Position numbers and translations under genes: made by a program. The notes under the pieces are model-generated. The model saw only the letters and a program-made list of their open reading frames with translations. It ran no database searches and had not been told where the DNA came from. Source: Deltaproteobacteria bacterium (GTDB lineage Bacteria > Myxococcota > JACRCW01). Taken from it: a stretch of DNA of 64,000 nt. The DNA is taken from NCBI GenBank assembly GCA_016218805.1, contig JACRCW010000153.1:1-64000 (forward strand), in the 5' to 3' direction. Below, one piece after another: positions 41,148 to 48,738 of the stretch (position 1 is its first letter; the number at the start of each line of letters is the position of its first letter).

Positions 41148-42970
41148 CGGCCGCGCCCCCGGTTGTCGGCCGCGGGGTGCTCAGGCGGGCGGAGGACATC
41201 CTCGCAAGTGCGTTGCTGGTCGCCATGGCGGTGCTGCCCATCATTGAGATGGCGGCGCGGCGGCTGCGCCACGAGGGCATCCCGGGCACGCCCCTGCTGG
41301 TGCAACACCTGACGCTGTGCATTGCGTTTGTGGGCGCGGGGCTGGCCGCGCGTGAGGACCGCCTGCTGGCGCTGGGCACGGCGACCTACCTGTCCGCGGC
41401 CTGGCGGGCGCGGCTGGCGCGCGTCACCTCGTCCGCGGCGGCGCTGGTGTGCACGGTGATGGCGCTGGCCGGCGTGGACCTGGTGCGGGCGGAACAGGCG
41501 GGCGTGGAGCCGGTGGCGCTGGGCATCCCGGCGTGGGGGTTTGTGTGCGTGATGCCGGTGTTCCTGGTGGTGGTGGCGTGGCGCGTGGTGCGGCGCGCGG
41601 GGCCCACCTGGGCGTGGCGCGCGGGGCTGCTGGTCCCCTCACTGGTGGCAGCGGTGGCCTGGTGGCTGGTGCCGGAAGTGGCCGTGGAGACGGTGCGCGC
41701 GCACTTCCCGGCGGGCCTGCTGGCGCTGGGCGTGGTGTTCCTGGCCCTGGCGGGGCTGCCCATGTTCACCGCGCTGGGCGGGCTGGCACTGCTGTTCTTC
41801 TTCCGGGATGGCACGCCGCTGGCCGCGGTTCCCGTGGAGACCTACCGCCTGACCGCCTCGCCCGTGTTCCCGGCCATCCCGCTGTTCACCCTGGCGGGGT
41901 ACCTGCTGTCCGCCGGCAGCGCGTCCGAACGCCTGGTGCGCCTGTTCCGCGCGTGCCTGGGCTGGTTGCCCGGCGGGCCGGCCATTGCCACCACGCTCAC
42001 CTTTGCATTCTTTACCTGTTTCACGGGCGCTTCCGGCGTCACCATCCTGTCCCTGGGCGGGCTGCTGATGCCGGTGCTGCTCAAGATGCGCTACCCGGAG
42101 CGCTTCACGCTGGGCCTGCTGACCACCTCCGGGTCCATTGGCCTGCTGTTCCCGCCCAGCCTGCCGGTGATCCTGTACGGCGTGGCGGCGCAGGTGCCCA
42201 TGGACAAGCTGTTCCTGGCGGGGATCATCCCCGGCGCGCTGCTGGTGGCGGGCGTGGCGGGCTACGGCGCCTGGGTGGGCGTGCATGAGGACACGCTGCG
42301 CGAGAAGTTTGATGTGCGCGAAGCGCTGGCGGCGTTGTGGGGCGCGCGCTCGGAACTGCTCATCCCCGTTGTGGTGCTGGGCGGAATCTTTGGGGGCTTT
42401 GCCACGCTGGTGGAGTCCGCCGCGCTGACGGTGGCGGGCGTGCTGTTTGTGGAGCTGGCGCTGCACCGGGACCCGGTGTTCCACCGCAACTTCCGCGGCG
42501 CCATGGTGGAGTGCGGCACCCTGGTGGGCGGCGTGCTGATGATCCTGGGCGTTGCCATGGGGTTCACCAACTACCTGCTGGACGCCCAGGTCCCCATGAC
42601 GGCGCTGCGCTGGGTGCAGGCACACGTGGAGACGCGCGCGGGCTTCCTGCTGGCGGTGAACCTGCTGCTGGTCCTCGTCGGCGCGGCCATGGATATCTAC
42701 TCCGGCATCCTGGTGGTGGTGCCGCTCATTGCGCCCATGGCGGTGGCCTTTGGCGTGGACCCCGTGCACCTGGGCGTGGTGTTCCTCACCAACCTGGAGC
42801 TGGGCTACCTGCTGCCGCCCGTGGGCGAAAACCTGTTCCTGTCCAGCTACCGCTTCGGCAAGCCCATCTCAGAAGTGTTCCGCGCGACCATGCCCTTCGT
42901 CCTGGTGATCACCGTCGTGGTGCTGCTGGTCACGTACGTGCCCGCGCTGACGTGGCTGGGTACCCGGTGA
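41144..42970 (+). CDS. TRAP transporter fused small and large permease (DctQM)
   Basis: A 608-residue membrane protein that joins both TRAP membrane subunits. Residues 1-165 are a four-helix DctQ-like part; residues 170-608 are a DctM-like part with about 11-12 helices and the family signatures TGASGVTILSLGGLLMPVLLKMRYPE and GSIGLLFPPSLPVILYG, plus a C-terminal LGVVFLTNLELGYLLPPVGENLF. Start is GTG 41144 overlapping the binding-protein stop as GTGA. Fused DctQM forms are known in several bacteria and make a two-gene secondary transporter driven by an ion gradient. Confidence 0.9.
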   Translation: MTAAPPVVGRGVLRRAEDILASALLVAMAVLPIIEMAARRLRHEGIPGTPLLVQHLTLCIAFVGAGLAAREDRLLALGTATYLSAAWRARLARVTSSAAALVCTVMALAGVDLVRAEQAGVEPVALGIPAWGFVCVMPVFLVVVAWRVVRRAGPTWAWRAGLLVPSLVAAVAWWLVPEVAVETVRAHFPAGLLALGVVFLALAGLPMFTALGGLALLFFFRDGTPLAAVPVETYRLTASPVFPAIPLFTLAGYLLSAGSASERLVRLFRACLGWLPGGPAIATTLTFAFFTCFTGASGVTILSLGGLLMPVLLKMRYPERFTLGLLTTSGSIGLLFPPSLPVILYGVAAQVPMDKLFLAGIIPGALLVAGVAGYGAWVGVHEDTLREKFDVREALAALWGARSELLIPVVVLGGIFGGFATLVESAALTVAGVLFVELALHRDPVFHRNFRGAMVECGTLVGGVLMILGVAMGFTNYLLDAQVPMTALRWVQAHVETRAGFLLAVNLLLVLVGAAMDIYSGILVVVPLIAPMAVAFGVDPVHLGVVFLTNLELGYLLPPVGENLFLSSYRFGKPISEVFRATMPFVLVITVVVLLVTYVPALTWLGTR

Positions 42971-43047
42971 CGCGCTGCTGCACGCGCGTGCAGTGAGCGC
43001 GCGGCGCTTTGCGCACCGCGCACCACGGATGGCAAGGTGGCGCGGTC

Positions 43048-45363
43048 ATGACCACGCAGTCGGCAGCGCCTCCCGGCCCTGAATCCGGGACCCTCTTCGG
43101 TCGCTACCAGCTCCTGCGCCGGCTCGCGGTGGGGGGCATGGCCGAGGTGTTCGTCGCGCGCAGCGCGTCGCTGGGCGGGGTGAACCGCACCTGCGTCATC
43201 AAGCGCATCCTTCCCGAGTACAGCCAGAACCGCACGTTCGTGAGCATGTTCATCGACGAGGCGCGCATCCTCATCGGCCTCAACCACGTCAACGTGGTGC
43301 GGCTGTATGACTTTGGGCAGGTGGACGGCAGCTACTTCATGGCGCTGGAGTACGTGAGCGGCTGCAACCTGGTGGCCATCCTGCAGCAGATCTTTTCGGC
43401 GCAGGCGTCCATGGACCCCATGGCGGCGGCGTTTGTGGGCCGCGAAGTGGGCCGCGGCCTGCACCACGCGCACGTGCAACAGGACGCGCAGGGCAACGCG
43501 CTGGGCATTGTCCACCGCGACGTGAGCCCCCACAACGTGCTGGTGAGCCTGGAAGGCCACATCAAGGTGGCGGACTTTGGCATTGCGCAGGCGCGCAACA
43601 AGATGACGCTGACCACGCCGGGCACGGTGATGGGCAAGTTTGCGTACATGGCCCCGGAGCAGGCCACCGGGGCGCGGGTGGACGCGCGCGCGGACGTGTT
43701 CTCCCTGGGCGTGCTGCTGCATGAAGCGCTGGCCGGCGCGCGCCTGTTCAGCGCGCCCACGCCGGCGGAGACGCTGGTGAAGCTGGTCAACTGGGAGCCG
43801 CCGCCGCCGTCACGCACGCGGCCGCAGGTGCCGGCGGACCTGGACGCCGTGGTCATGCGCGCGCTGCAGAAGCAGCCGGTGAAGCGCTTCCAGACAGCGG
43901 ACGAACTGGCCGTGGCGCTGGACGGCCTGCTGCAGGCCGCCGGCTATGACGACGACAGCTTCCGGCGGTTCCTGCGCGACCAGGACGCGGCGCGGCTGGC
44001 CGGGCCCGAGGCCGTGCCGCAGGCGCCGGCCAAGGGCGCGCGCGGCAACACGCAGAAGATGTTCCTCATTGGCGGGGGCGCGCGCCGCACCACGGAGCCG
44101 TCCGTCCCGCAGCGCCCGCAGCCGCCCCCGCAGGTCACGCCGGTGCTGGAGGCGGACCGCGTGGCGCTGCAACTGTCGGACGCGTTCAAGCGCGAGCCGA
44201 ACCTGTGGACGCTGTGCGCGTTGGGTGCGCGCCACAAGGAGCAGGCGCGCGCGTCCCTGGCCGCCAGCGCCTTCCGCTCGGCCGCCGGCGCGTTTGCCTG
44301 GCGCCACCTGCTCATCCAGGCGCTGGTGGCGCATGACCGCGCGGGCCCGCTCATCAGCGAGACGGCGTGGGAGAGTGACATCCAGGAGCTGAGCCGCCTG
44401 TCCCTGGCCGACCACGCCGGACTCGCGCGCTACATGCACCAGGTGGACCAGGGCGGGTTCTTCCGCATGCTGATGGAGGCGGACCCCGGGACGTTTGGCG
44501 CGGACCAGGAGAAGACCTCACATCACCGCGTCATTCCCATGTATGGCAGCGTGTCCCCGGAGAACCTGGTGCACCTGATGCGCTGCACCCGCGTGCGGCA
44601 CTACGCGCCGGGCACCGCCATTGTCCGTGAGGGTGACGTGGGGGACACCCTGTACGCGCTGGGCGAGGGCCGCGTGGTGGTGTGGTGCAAGCCGCCTGAA
44701 GGCACCCAGGTGGAGGGCGGCCGCGTGTACCTCTCCAGCCTCGCTGAGGGGGACTTCTTTGGCGAGTTTGGCTTCCTGGCCGGCGAGCCGCGCAGCGCCA
44801 GCGTGGAGGCCGTGCTGGATACCTGGGTGCTGGAGGTGGACCGCAAGGACGTGCGCCACCTCATCAACCAGCACCCGGAGATGTCCGGCCCGCTGATGGA
44901 CTTCTACAAGGCGCGCGTTGTTGAGCTGCTGATGGCCAAGAACGCGGTGTTTGCGCGGTTGCCCCCGGCGGAGCGGCGCCTGCTGCTGTCCCGCGCGGAG
45001 CTGCAGGCGTTTGCGGACAATGAGCTCATCATCAAGGAGGGGGACGACGGCGACGCGTTCTTCTTCATCAAGCAGGGCGAGGTGGAGGTGTTCACCGAGC
45101 GCGACGGCATCCCGATCTTCATCAACAAGCTGCGCGAGGGCGAGTTCTTCGGCGAGATCGCCGTCATCTGGGGCAGCAAGCGCACCGCGTCGGTCCGCGC
45201 CATGAGCGACGTGGAGGTGCTGCGCATTGGCCGCGAGGCGCTGGAAGAGGTGCTGCGCATGCGGCCGGATTTGCGCCACGCGCTGGAGCGCGCCATGGAC
45301 GCGCGCGTTGTTGAGGCGCAGGAGCAGGTGCGCAGTGCGCAGGAACTGCTCGGGTTGCTGTGA
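43048..45363 (+). CDS. Ser/Thr kinase with two cyclic-nucleotide-binding domains
   Basis: A 771-residue soluble protein with no membrane helix. The kinase (residues 17-290) is complete: LAVGGMAEVF, VIKR, HRDVSPHN near 157, DFGIAQ, APEQ. A helical middle region (370-500) is followed by two CNB domains. Each has a phosphate-binding cassette with the key Arg: FFGEFGFLAGEPRSAS near 569 and FFGEIAVIWGSKRTAS near 697. The order (kinase first, CNB pair last) is the reverse of eukaryotic cGMP-dependent kinase. ATG 43048 follows AAGGTGG. The stop overlaps the next start by one base. Cyclic-nucleotide control of kinase activity is a reasonable inference; the nucleotide is not known. Confidence 0.88.
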   Translation: MTTQSAAPPGPESGTLFGRYQLLRRLAVGGMAEVFVARSASLGGVNRTCVIKRILPEYSQNRTFVSMFIDEARILIGLNHVNVVRLYDFGQVDGSYFMALEYVSGCNLVAILQQIFSAQASMDPMAAAFVGREVGRGLHHAHVQQDAQGNALGIVHRDVSPHNVLVSLEGHIKVADFGIAQARNKMTLTTPGTVMGKFAYMAPEQATGARVDARADVFSLGVLLHEALAGARLFSAPTPAETLVKLVNWEPPPPSRTRPQVPADLDAVVMRALQKQPVKRFQTADELAVALDGLLQAAGYDDDSFRRFLRDQDAARLAGPEAVPQAPAKGARGNTQKMFLIGGGARRTTEPSVPQRPQPPPQVTPVLEADRVALQLSDAFKREPNLWTLCALGARHKEQARASLAASAFRSAAGAFAWRHLLIQALVAHDRAGPLISETAWESDIQELSRLSLADHAGLARYMHQVDQGGFFRMLMEADPGTFGADQEKTSHHRVIPMYGSVSPENLVHLMRCTRVRHYAPGTAIVREGDVGDTLYALGEGRVVVWCKPPEGTQVEGGRVYLSSLAEGDFFGEFGFLAGEPRSASVEAVLDTWVLEVDRKDVRHLINQHPEMSGPLMDFYKARVVELLMAKNAVFARLPPAERRLLLSRAELQAFADNELIIKEGDDGDAFFFIKQGEVEVFTERDGIPIFINKLREGEFFGEIAVIWGSKRTASVRAMSDVEVLRIGREALEEVLRMRPDLRHALERAMDARVVEAQEQVRSAQELLGLL

Positions 45364-45824
45364 TGGGACGCGTCCGTTTCCTCGCCGTCACGGCCCCGCT
45401 GGCCGTCCTGGCCCTGGTGCAGTGCCGCACCGGCGCACCGCGGGCCCCGGCAGACCTGCCGCCGCTGCGGCCGCCCGCGGAGACCACCTACTGCACGGAC
45501 GTGGGCCAGCCGCTGCCGCCCCGCACCGCAGCCCAGGTGTCGGACGAGGCGATCCGCGGCGTGTTCAAGACCCGGGAGAAGGACCTCAACAGCTGTTACA
45601 AGGAGCGCGTGAAGCGCGGCTACTCCATCGAGGGATTCGTGGGGTTGCGCTTTGTGATCAACTCCAAGGGCTTTGCGCAGGACCTGTGCCTGGTGGAGGA
45701 CGGCACGGGTGACGCCGAGTTCATTGACTGCATGTTTGGCGAGCTGGGGACCTGGCAGTTCCCGCAGGCGGCGGAACCCACCGAGGTCCGCCGGCGCTTC
45801 CAGTTCCGGCTCGAGGACCCCTGA
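45363..45824 (+). CDS. AgmX/PglI C-terminal-domain lipoprotein
   Basis: A 153-residue exported protein. The signal segment (VRFLAVTAPLAVLALVQC) ends at a Cys that may be lipidated (LVQC is a marginal lipobox). The rest matches the AgmX/PglI C-terminal (TonB-C-like) domain common in myxobacteria: LNSCYKERVKRGYSIEGFVGLRFVINSKGFAQDL and DCMFGELGTWQFPQ. Two Cys (in NSCY and DCMF) are typical of the family. ATG 45363 overlaps the kinase stop, and MscS follows 5 bp later, so it is the middle gene of a tight operon. AgmX-type proteins are linked to gliding in myxobacteria, but a role here is not established. Confidence 0.8.
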   Translation: MGRVRFLAVTAPLAVLALVQCRTGAPRAPADLPPLRPPAETTYCTDVGQPLPPRTAAQVSDEAIRGVFKTREKDLNSCYKERVKRGYSIEGFVGLRFVINSKGFAQDLCLVEDGTGDAEFIDCMFGELGTWQFPQAAEPTEVRRRFQFRLEDP

Positions 45825-45829
45825 GCACC

Positions 45830-46894
45830 ATGGAACTCACTGAACTCTTCGACAACCTGCGCGCCTCGCACACCGGCCGCTGGGTGCTGGCCCTGGGCGT
45901 GTTCCTGCTGGGTTCCACCTTCCTGGTGCTGCTGCGGCGCGCACTGTGGAGCCGCCTGTCGTCGTGGGCGCGCGCCACCGCCTTCCACTGGGATGACATG
46001 ATCCTGGAGGCCGCGCGCGGCCCGTCCGCGCTCGTGCTCGTCACGCTCGCCGCCGCCATTGCACTGCAGGTTGCGCCCCCCGGCGCCGCGGCGCACCCGT
46101 TTGCGCGGTACGGGATGCGGCTGGTGTTGGTGTTTGCGGCGCTGTGGATGTTGGAACGCAGCGTATCCCGCGGCCTGGAGGCGGGCTCACGCACCGGCAC
46201 GCTGTCGGAGAGCACGCGCCGCCTGGTGCTCACGGTGCTGCGCGTCATCGTGCTGATGCTCGGGACGCTCATCGTCCTGGATACCGTGGGCGTCTCCATC
46301 ACGCCGCTTCTCGCCTCGCTCGGCGTCGGGTCCATCGCGGTCGCCCTGGCGCTGCAGGAACCGCTGGCCAACTTCTTTGCCGGGCTGCACCTGCTGCTGG
46401 ACCGGCCGGTGCGCATCGGTGACTGGGTGAAGCTCGAAGACGGGACGGAGGGCGTCGTCACCGCCATCGGCTGGCGCAGCACGCACGTCAAGACGCTGTC
46501 GGACAATGTCATGGTGATTCCCAATGCCCGCTTCGCGCAGGGACGCGTGGTCAACTACGACCTGCCTACCCAGGAGATGAGCTTCACCATTGAGCTGGGG
46601 GTGGGGTACGACAGCGACCTGGAGCGCGTGGAGTCCGTGGCCCTGGAAGAGACGCGCCGGGTGCTGGCGGCGTCAACGTGCTCAGTGCCCGGGGCGGACC
46701 CGGTGCTGCTGTTCCGTGCGTTTGGAGCCTCCGCCATGGAGTTCATTCTGGTGGTCCGCGCGCGGCGCTACGTAGAGGTGGCCCCGCTGCGGCACGCCCT
46801 GGTGAAGGCGCTGCACGCACGCTTCCGGCAGGAGAAGATCACCATCCCCTACCCGCAACGCGTGGTGCACATGGCGGGTGGCCGGCCGGGGTGA
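45830..46894 (+). CDS. Small-conductance mechanosensitive channel (MscS family)
   Basis: A 354-residue channel with three to four N-terminal membrane helices. The pore-lining helix and beta domain are clear: SLGVGSIAVALALQEPLANFFAGLHLLLDRPVRIGDWVKL, then GVVTAIGWRSTHVKTLSDNVMVIPNARF. A C-terminal mixed domain follows. Members of the family open under membrane tension to release solutes on osmotic downshock. It is the last gene of the kinase-lipoprotein-channel operon, so phosphorylation or cyclic-nucleotide signalling could modulate it. Confidence 0.9.
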   Translation: MELTELFDNLRASHTGRWVLALGVFLLGSTFLVLLRRALWSRLSSWARATAFHWDDMILEAARGPSALVLVTLAAAIALQVAPPGAAAHPFARYGMRLVLVFAALWMLERSVSRGLEAGSRTGTLSESTRRLVLTVLRVIVLMLGTLIVLDTVGVSITPLLASLGVGSIAVALALQEPLANFFAGLHLLLDRPVRIGDWVKLEDGTEGVVTAIGWRSTHVKTLSDNVMVIPNARFAQGRVVNYDLPTQEMSFTIELGVGYDSDLERVESVALEETRRVLAASTCSVPGADPVLLFRAFGASAMEFILVVRARRYVEVAPLRHALVKALHARFRQEKITIPYPQRVVHMAGGRPG

Positions 46895-47063
46895 CCGTGA
46901 CCTGGCGGATGGCATGGCACCCATGGACGCCACGGGCGCGGCGCTGGCATGCGCGTAAAAACTGCAAACAGCGCTCCCGCGGCCGCATGCCTGCGCTGCC
47001 GTCCACGTCGTGAAACCGCCGTGCCACCTTGCTGGTCCAGGTGCGGGGGCGTACACGGGGGGG

Positions 47064-48464
47064 ATGGCGGAGGCGCGTTTCCCGGGATTCCTGGCTCAGG
47101 GTGGCGCGCCCGCTGTGTCCGGCGGCCTGCGCCTGCCGGACGTCGTGAGGCGGGTTCTGGATGTGGTTCCCGGCGGGCTGTTTGCGGTGGATTCCGGCGG
47201 GTTCCTGGTCTGCTGGAACCGGGAAATGACGGAGATAACCGGCTATTCCGCCCAGGAGGTGCTGGGCCAGCACTGCTCCATCCTCGGCGGGGACACCTGC
47301 CACGAAGGACCGTGCGGGGTTGCCGAGGCGCGCTGCCCGCTGTTCCTGCAGCAAGAGGTGGTGCGCCGGCGGTGCACGCTGCGCCGCAAGGACGGCAGCC
47401 GCATCCCCGTGGTCAAGAACGCGCAGTTGCTCTGCAATGACGACGGCTCCACGTGGGGCGGCGTCGAAGTGGTCACCGACATCACGGGCATCCGCGCGCT
47501 GGAGGACCAGGTGGAGCGCCTGCGGGCGGAGGCTTCGGGCCGGTCACGCTTCCACGGCATCATTGGCCGGCACGCGGAGATGAACCGGCTGTATGACCTG
47601 GTGGAACTGGCGGGGCGCACGCAGTCCAGCGTGCTGGTCACGGGCGACACTGGCACCGGCAAGGAGCTGGTGGCCCGGGCCATCCATGAACGCAGTCCCC
47701 GTGCCGGCAAGCCGTTCATCCGCGTCAGCTGCGCCGCGCTGTCCGAGGCGCTGCTGGAGAGCGAGTTGTTCGGCCATGTGCGCGGTGCATTCACCGGGGC
47801 CCACACCAACCGCGTGGGGCGGTTTGAGGCCGCGGATGGAGGCACCATCTTCCTGGATGAAATCGGCGATATCTCGCCGGCGGTGCAGACCAAGCTGCTG
47901 CGCGTGCTGCAGGAACGCGAAATCGAGCGCGTCGGCGACAACCGCGTCATCCCGCTGGACATCCGCGTGGTGGCCGCCACCCACCGCGACCTGCCAGCGC
48001 TGTGCGACGCCGGCCGCTTCCGCCGCGACCTCTACTACCGCCTTGCCGTCATCCCGCTCGTCGTGCCGACGCTTGCCGCCCGCGCCAGCGACATCCCGCT
48101 ATTGGTGGACCACTTCATTGCGCGGCTCAACCGCACGTTGGGCCGGGACATCCGCGGCGTCACGCCCACCGCCATGGCGCGGATGACCGCCTATGCGTGG
48201 CCCGGCAACGTGCGCGAGCTGGAGCACGCCATCGAGTACGGCTTTGTCGTCGCGCGCGGTGCGCTCATTGACGACGACTGCCTGCCCGCGCACGTCACCG
48301 CTCCCGCCGCGGCGCCGCCCGCCCGCCCCACCCCCGCCACCATGAACCGCGAGGACCTGCGCCGCGCGTTGGAACAGGCCGGCGGCAACCGGGCGCGCGC
48401 CGCGCGCATGCTGGGCGTCAGCCGCGTCACGCTGTGGAAGCGCCTCAAGAAGGCCGGGATTTGA
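47064..48464 (+). CDS. Sigma-54-dependent activator with Cys-rich PAS sensor
   Basis: A 466-residue bacterial enhancer-binding protein. A PAS domain (25-140) holds a dense Cys cluster (HCSILGGDTCHEGPC...RCPLF, about residues 73-98, with two further Cys). The AAA+ domain has Walker A GDTGTGKE near 194, the sigma-54 contact loop GAFTGA near 241, Walker B (TIFLDEIGD), and RRDLYYRLAV. A Fis-type HTH closes the protein (NREDLRRALEQAGGNRARAARMLGVSRVTLWKRL). ATG 47064 follows a GGGGGGG run. The PAS cysteines suggest redox, metal or Fe-S sensing. The octaheme cytochrome lies 275 bp downstream on the same strand and is the natural target. Confidence 0.92.
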   Translation: MAEARFPGFLAQGGAPAVSGGLRLPDVVRRVLDVVPGGLFAVDSGGFLVCWNREMTEITGYSAQEVLGQHCSILGGDTCHEGPCGVAEARCPLFLQQEVVRRRCTLRRKDGSRIPVVKNAQLLCNDDGSTWGGVEVVTDITGIRALEDQVERLRAEASGRSRFHGIIGRHAEMNRLYDLVELAGRTQSSVLVTGDTGTGKELVARAIHERSPRAGKPFIRVSCAALSEALLESELFGHVRGAFTGAHTNRVGRFEAADGGTIFLDEIGDISPAVQTKLLRVLQEREIERVGDNRVIPLDIRVVAATHRDLPALCDAGRFRRDLYYRLAVIPLVVPTLAARASDIPLLVDHFIARLNRTLGRDIRGVTPTAMARMTAYAWPGNVRELEHAIEYGFVVARGALIDDDCLPAHVTAPAAAPPARPTPATMNREDLRRALEQAGGNRARAARMLGVSRVTLWKRLKKAGI

Positions 48465-48520
48465 CCAGACGGCCTGCCCACGGCTGCACGCGCGCGCAAG
48501 CCCGCGGGTGGCGCTCACGG

Positions 48521-48563
48521 CCGTTCAGTGACCGTTCAGCGTGAACGTTAACGCCCGCTGAAC
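48521..48563. promoter_or_regulatory. Nested inverted repeats between activator and cytochrome genes
   Basis: CCGTTCAG occurs at 48521-48528 and again 11 bp later at 48532-48539. GTTCAGCG (48534-48541) and CGCTGAAC (48556-48563) are perfect 8-bp inverted arms around 14 nt. Inside them CGTTCA-GCG-TGAACG (48533-48547) is a second palindrome. This is what an enhancer site for the sigma-54 activator could look like; a terminator hairpin for the activator gene is the alternative. No convincing -24/-12 element was found downstream. Confidence 0.45.
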
Positions 48564-48738
48564 ACAGCGGTATCACGGGCGCGGCCGCATTCGGCGAATT
48601 GCTGTGCGAAAGCGTGGGAATCCGGGCATTGCGTGCGGGGCGGCGCCCACCGGGAACGCACCGGAGCAGACGGTACGCCACGTGCGTGGGGCGGCTTCTC
48701 CGCCTTCGCGGAGCTTGTCCGTTCCCAGGAGGTTCGTC

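Noticed and set aside
48564-48738. Sigma-54 (-24/-12) promoter for the cytochrome gene
   Set aside because: I looked for GG-N10-GC with TGGC/TTGC context; candidates near 48597 and 48628 have wrong spacing or lack the GG.
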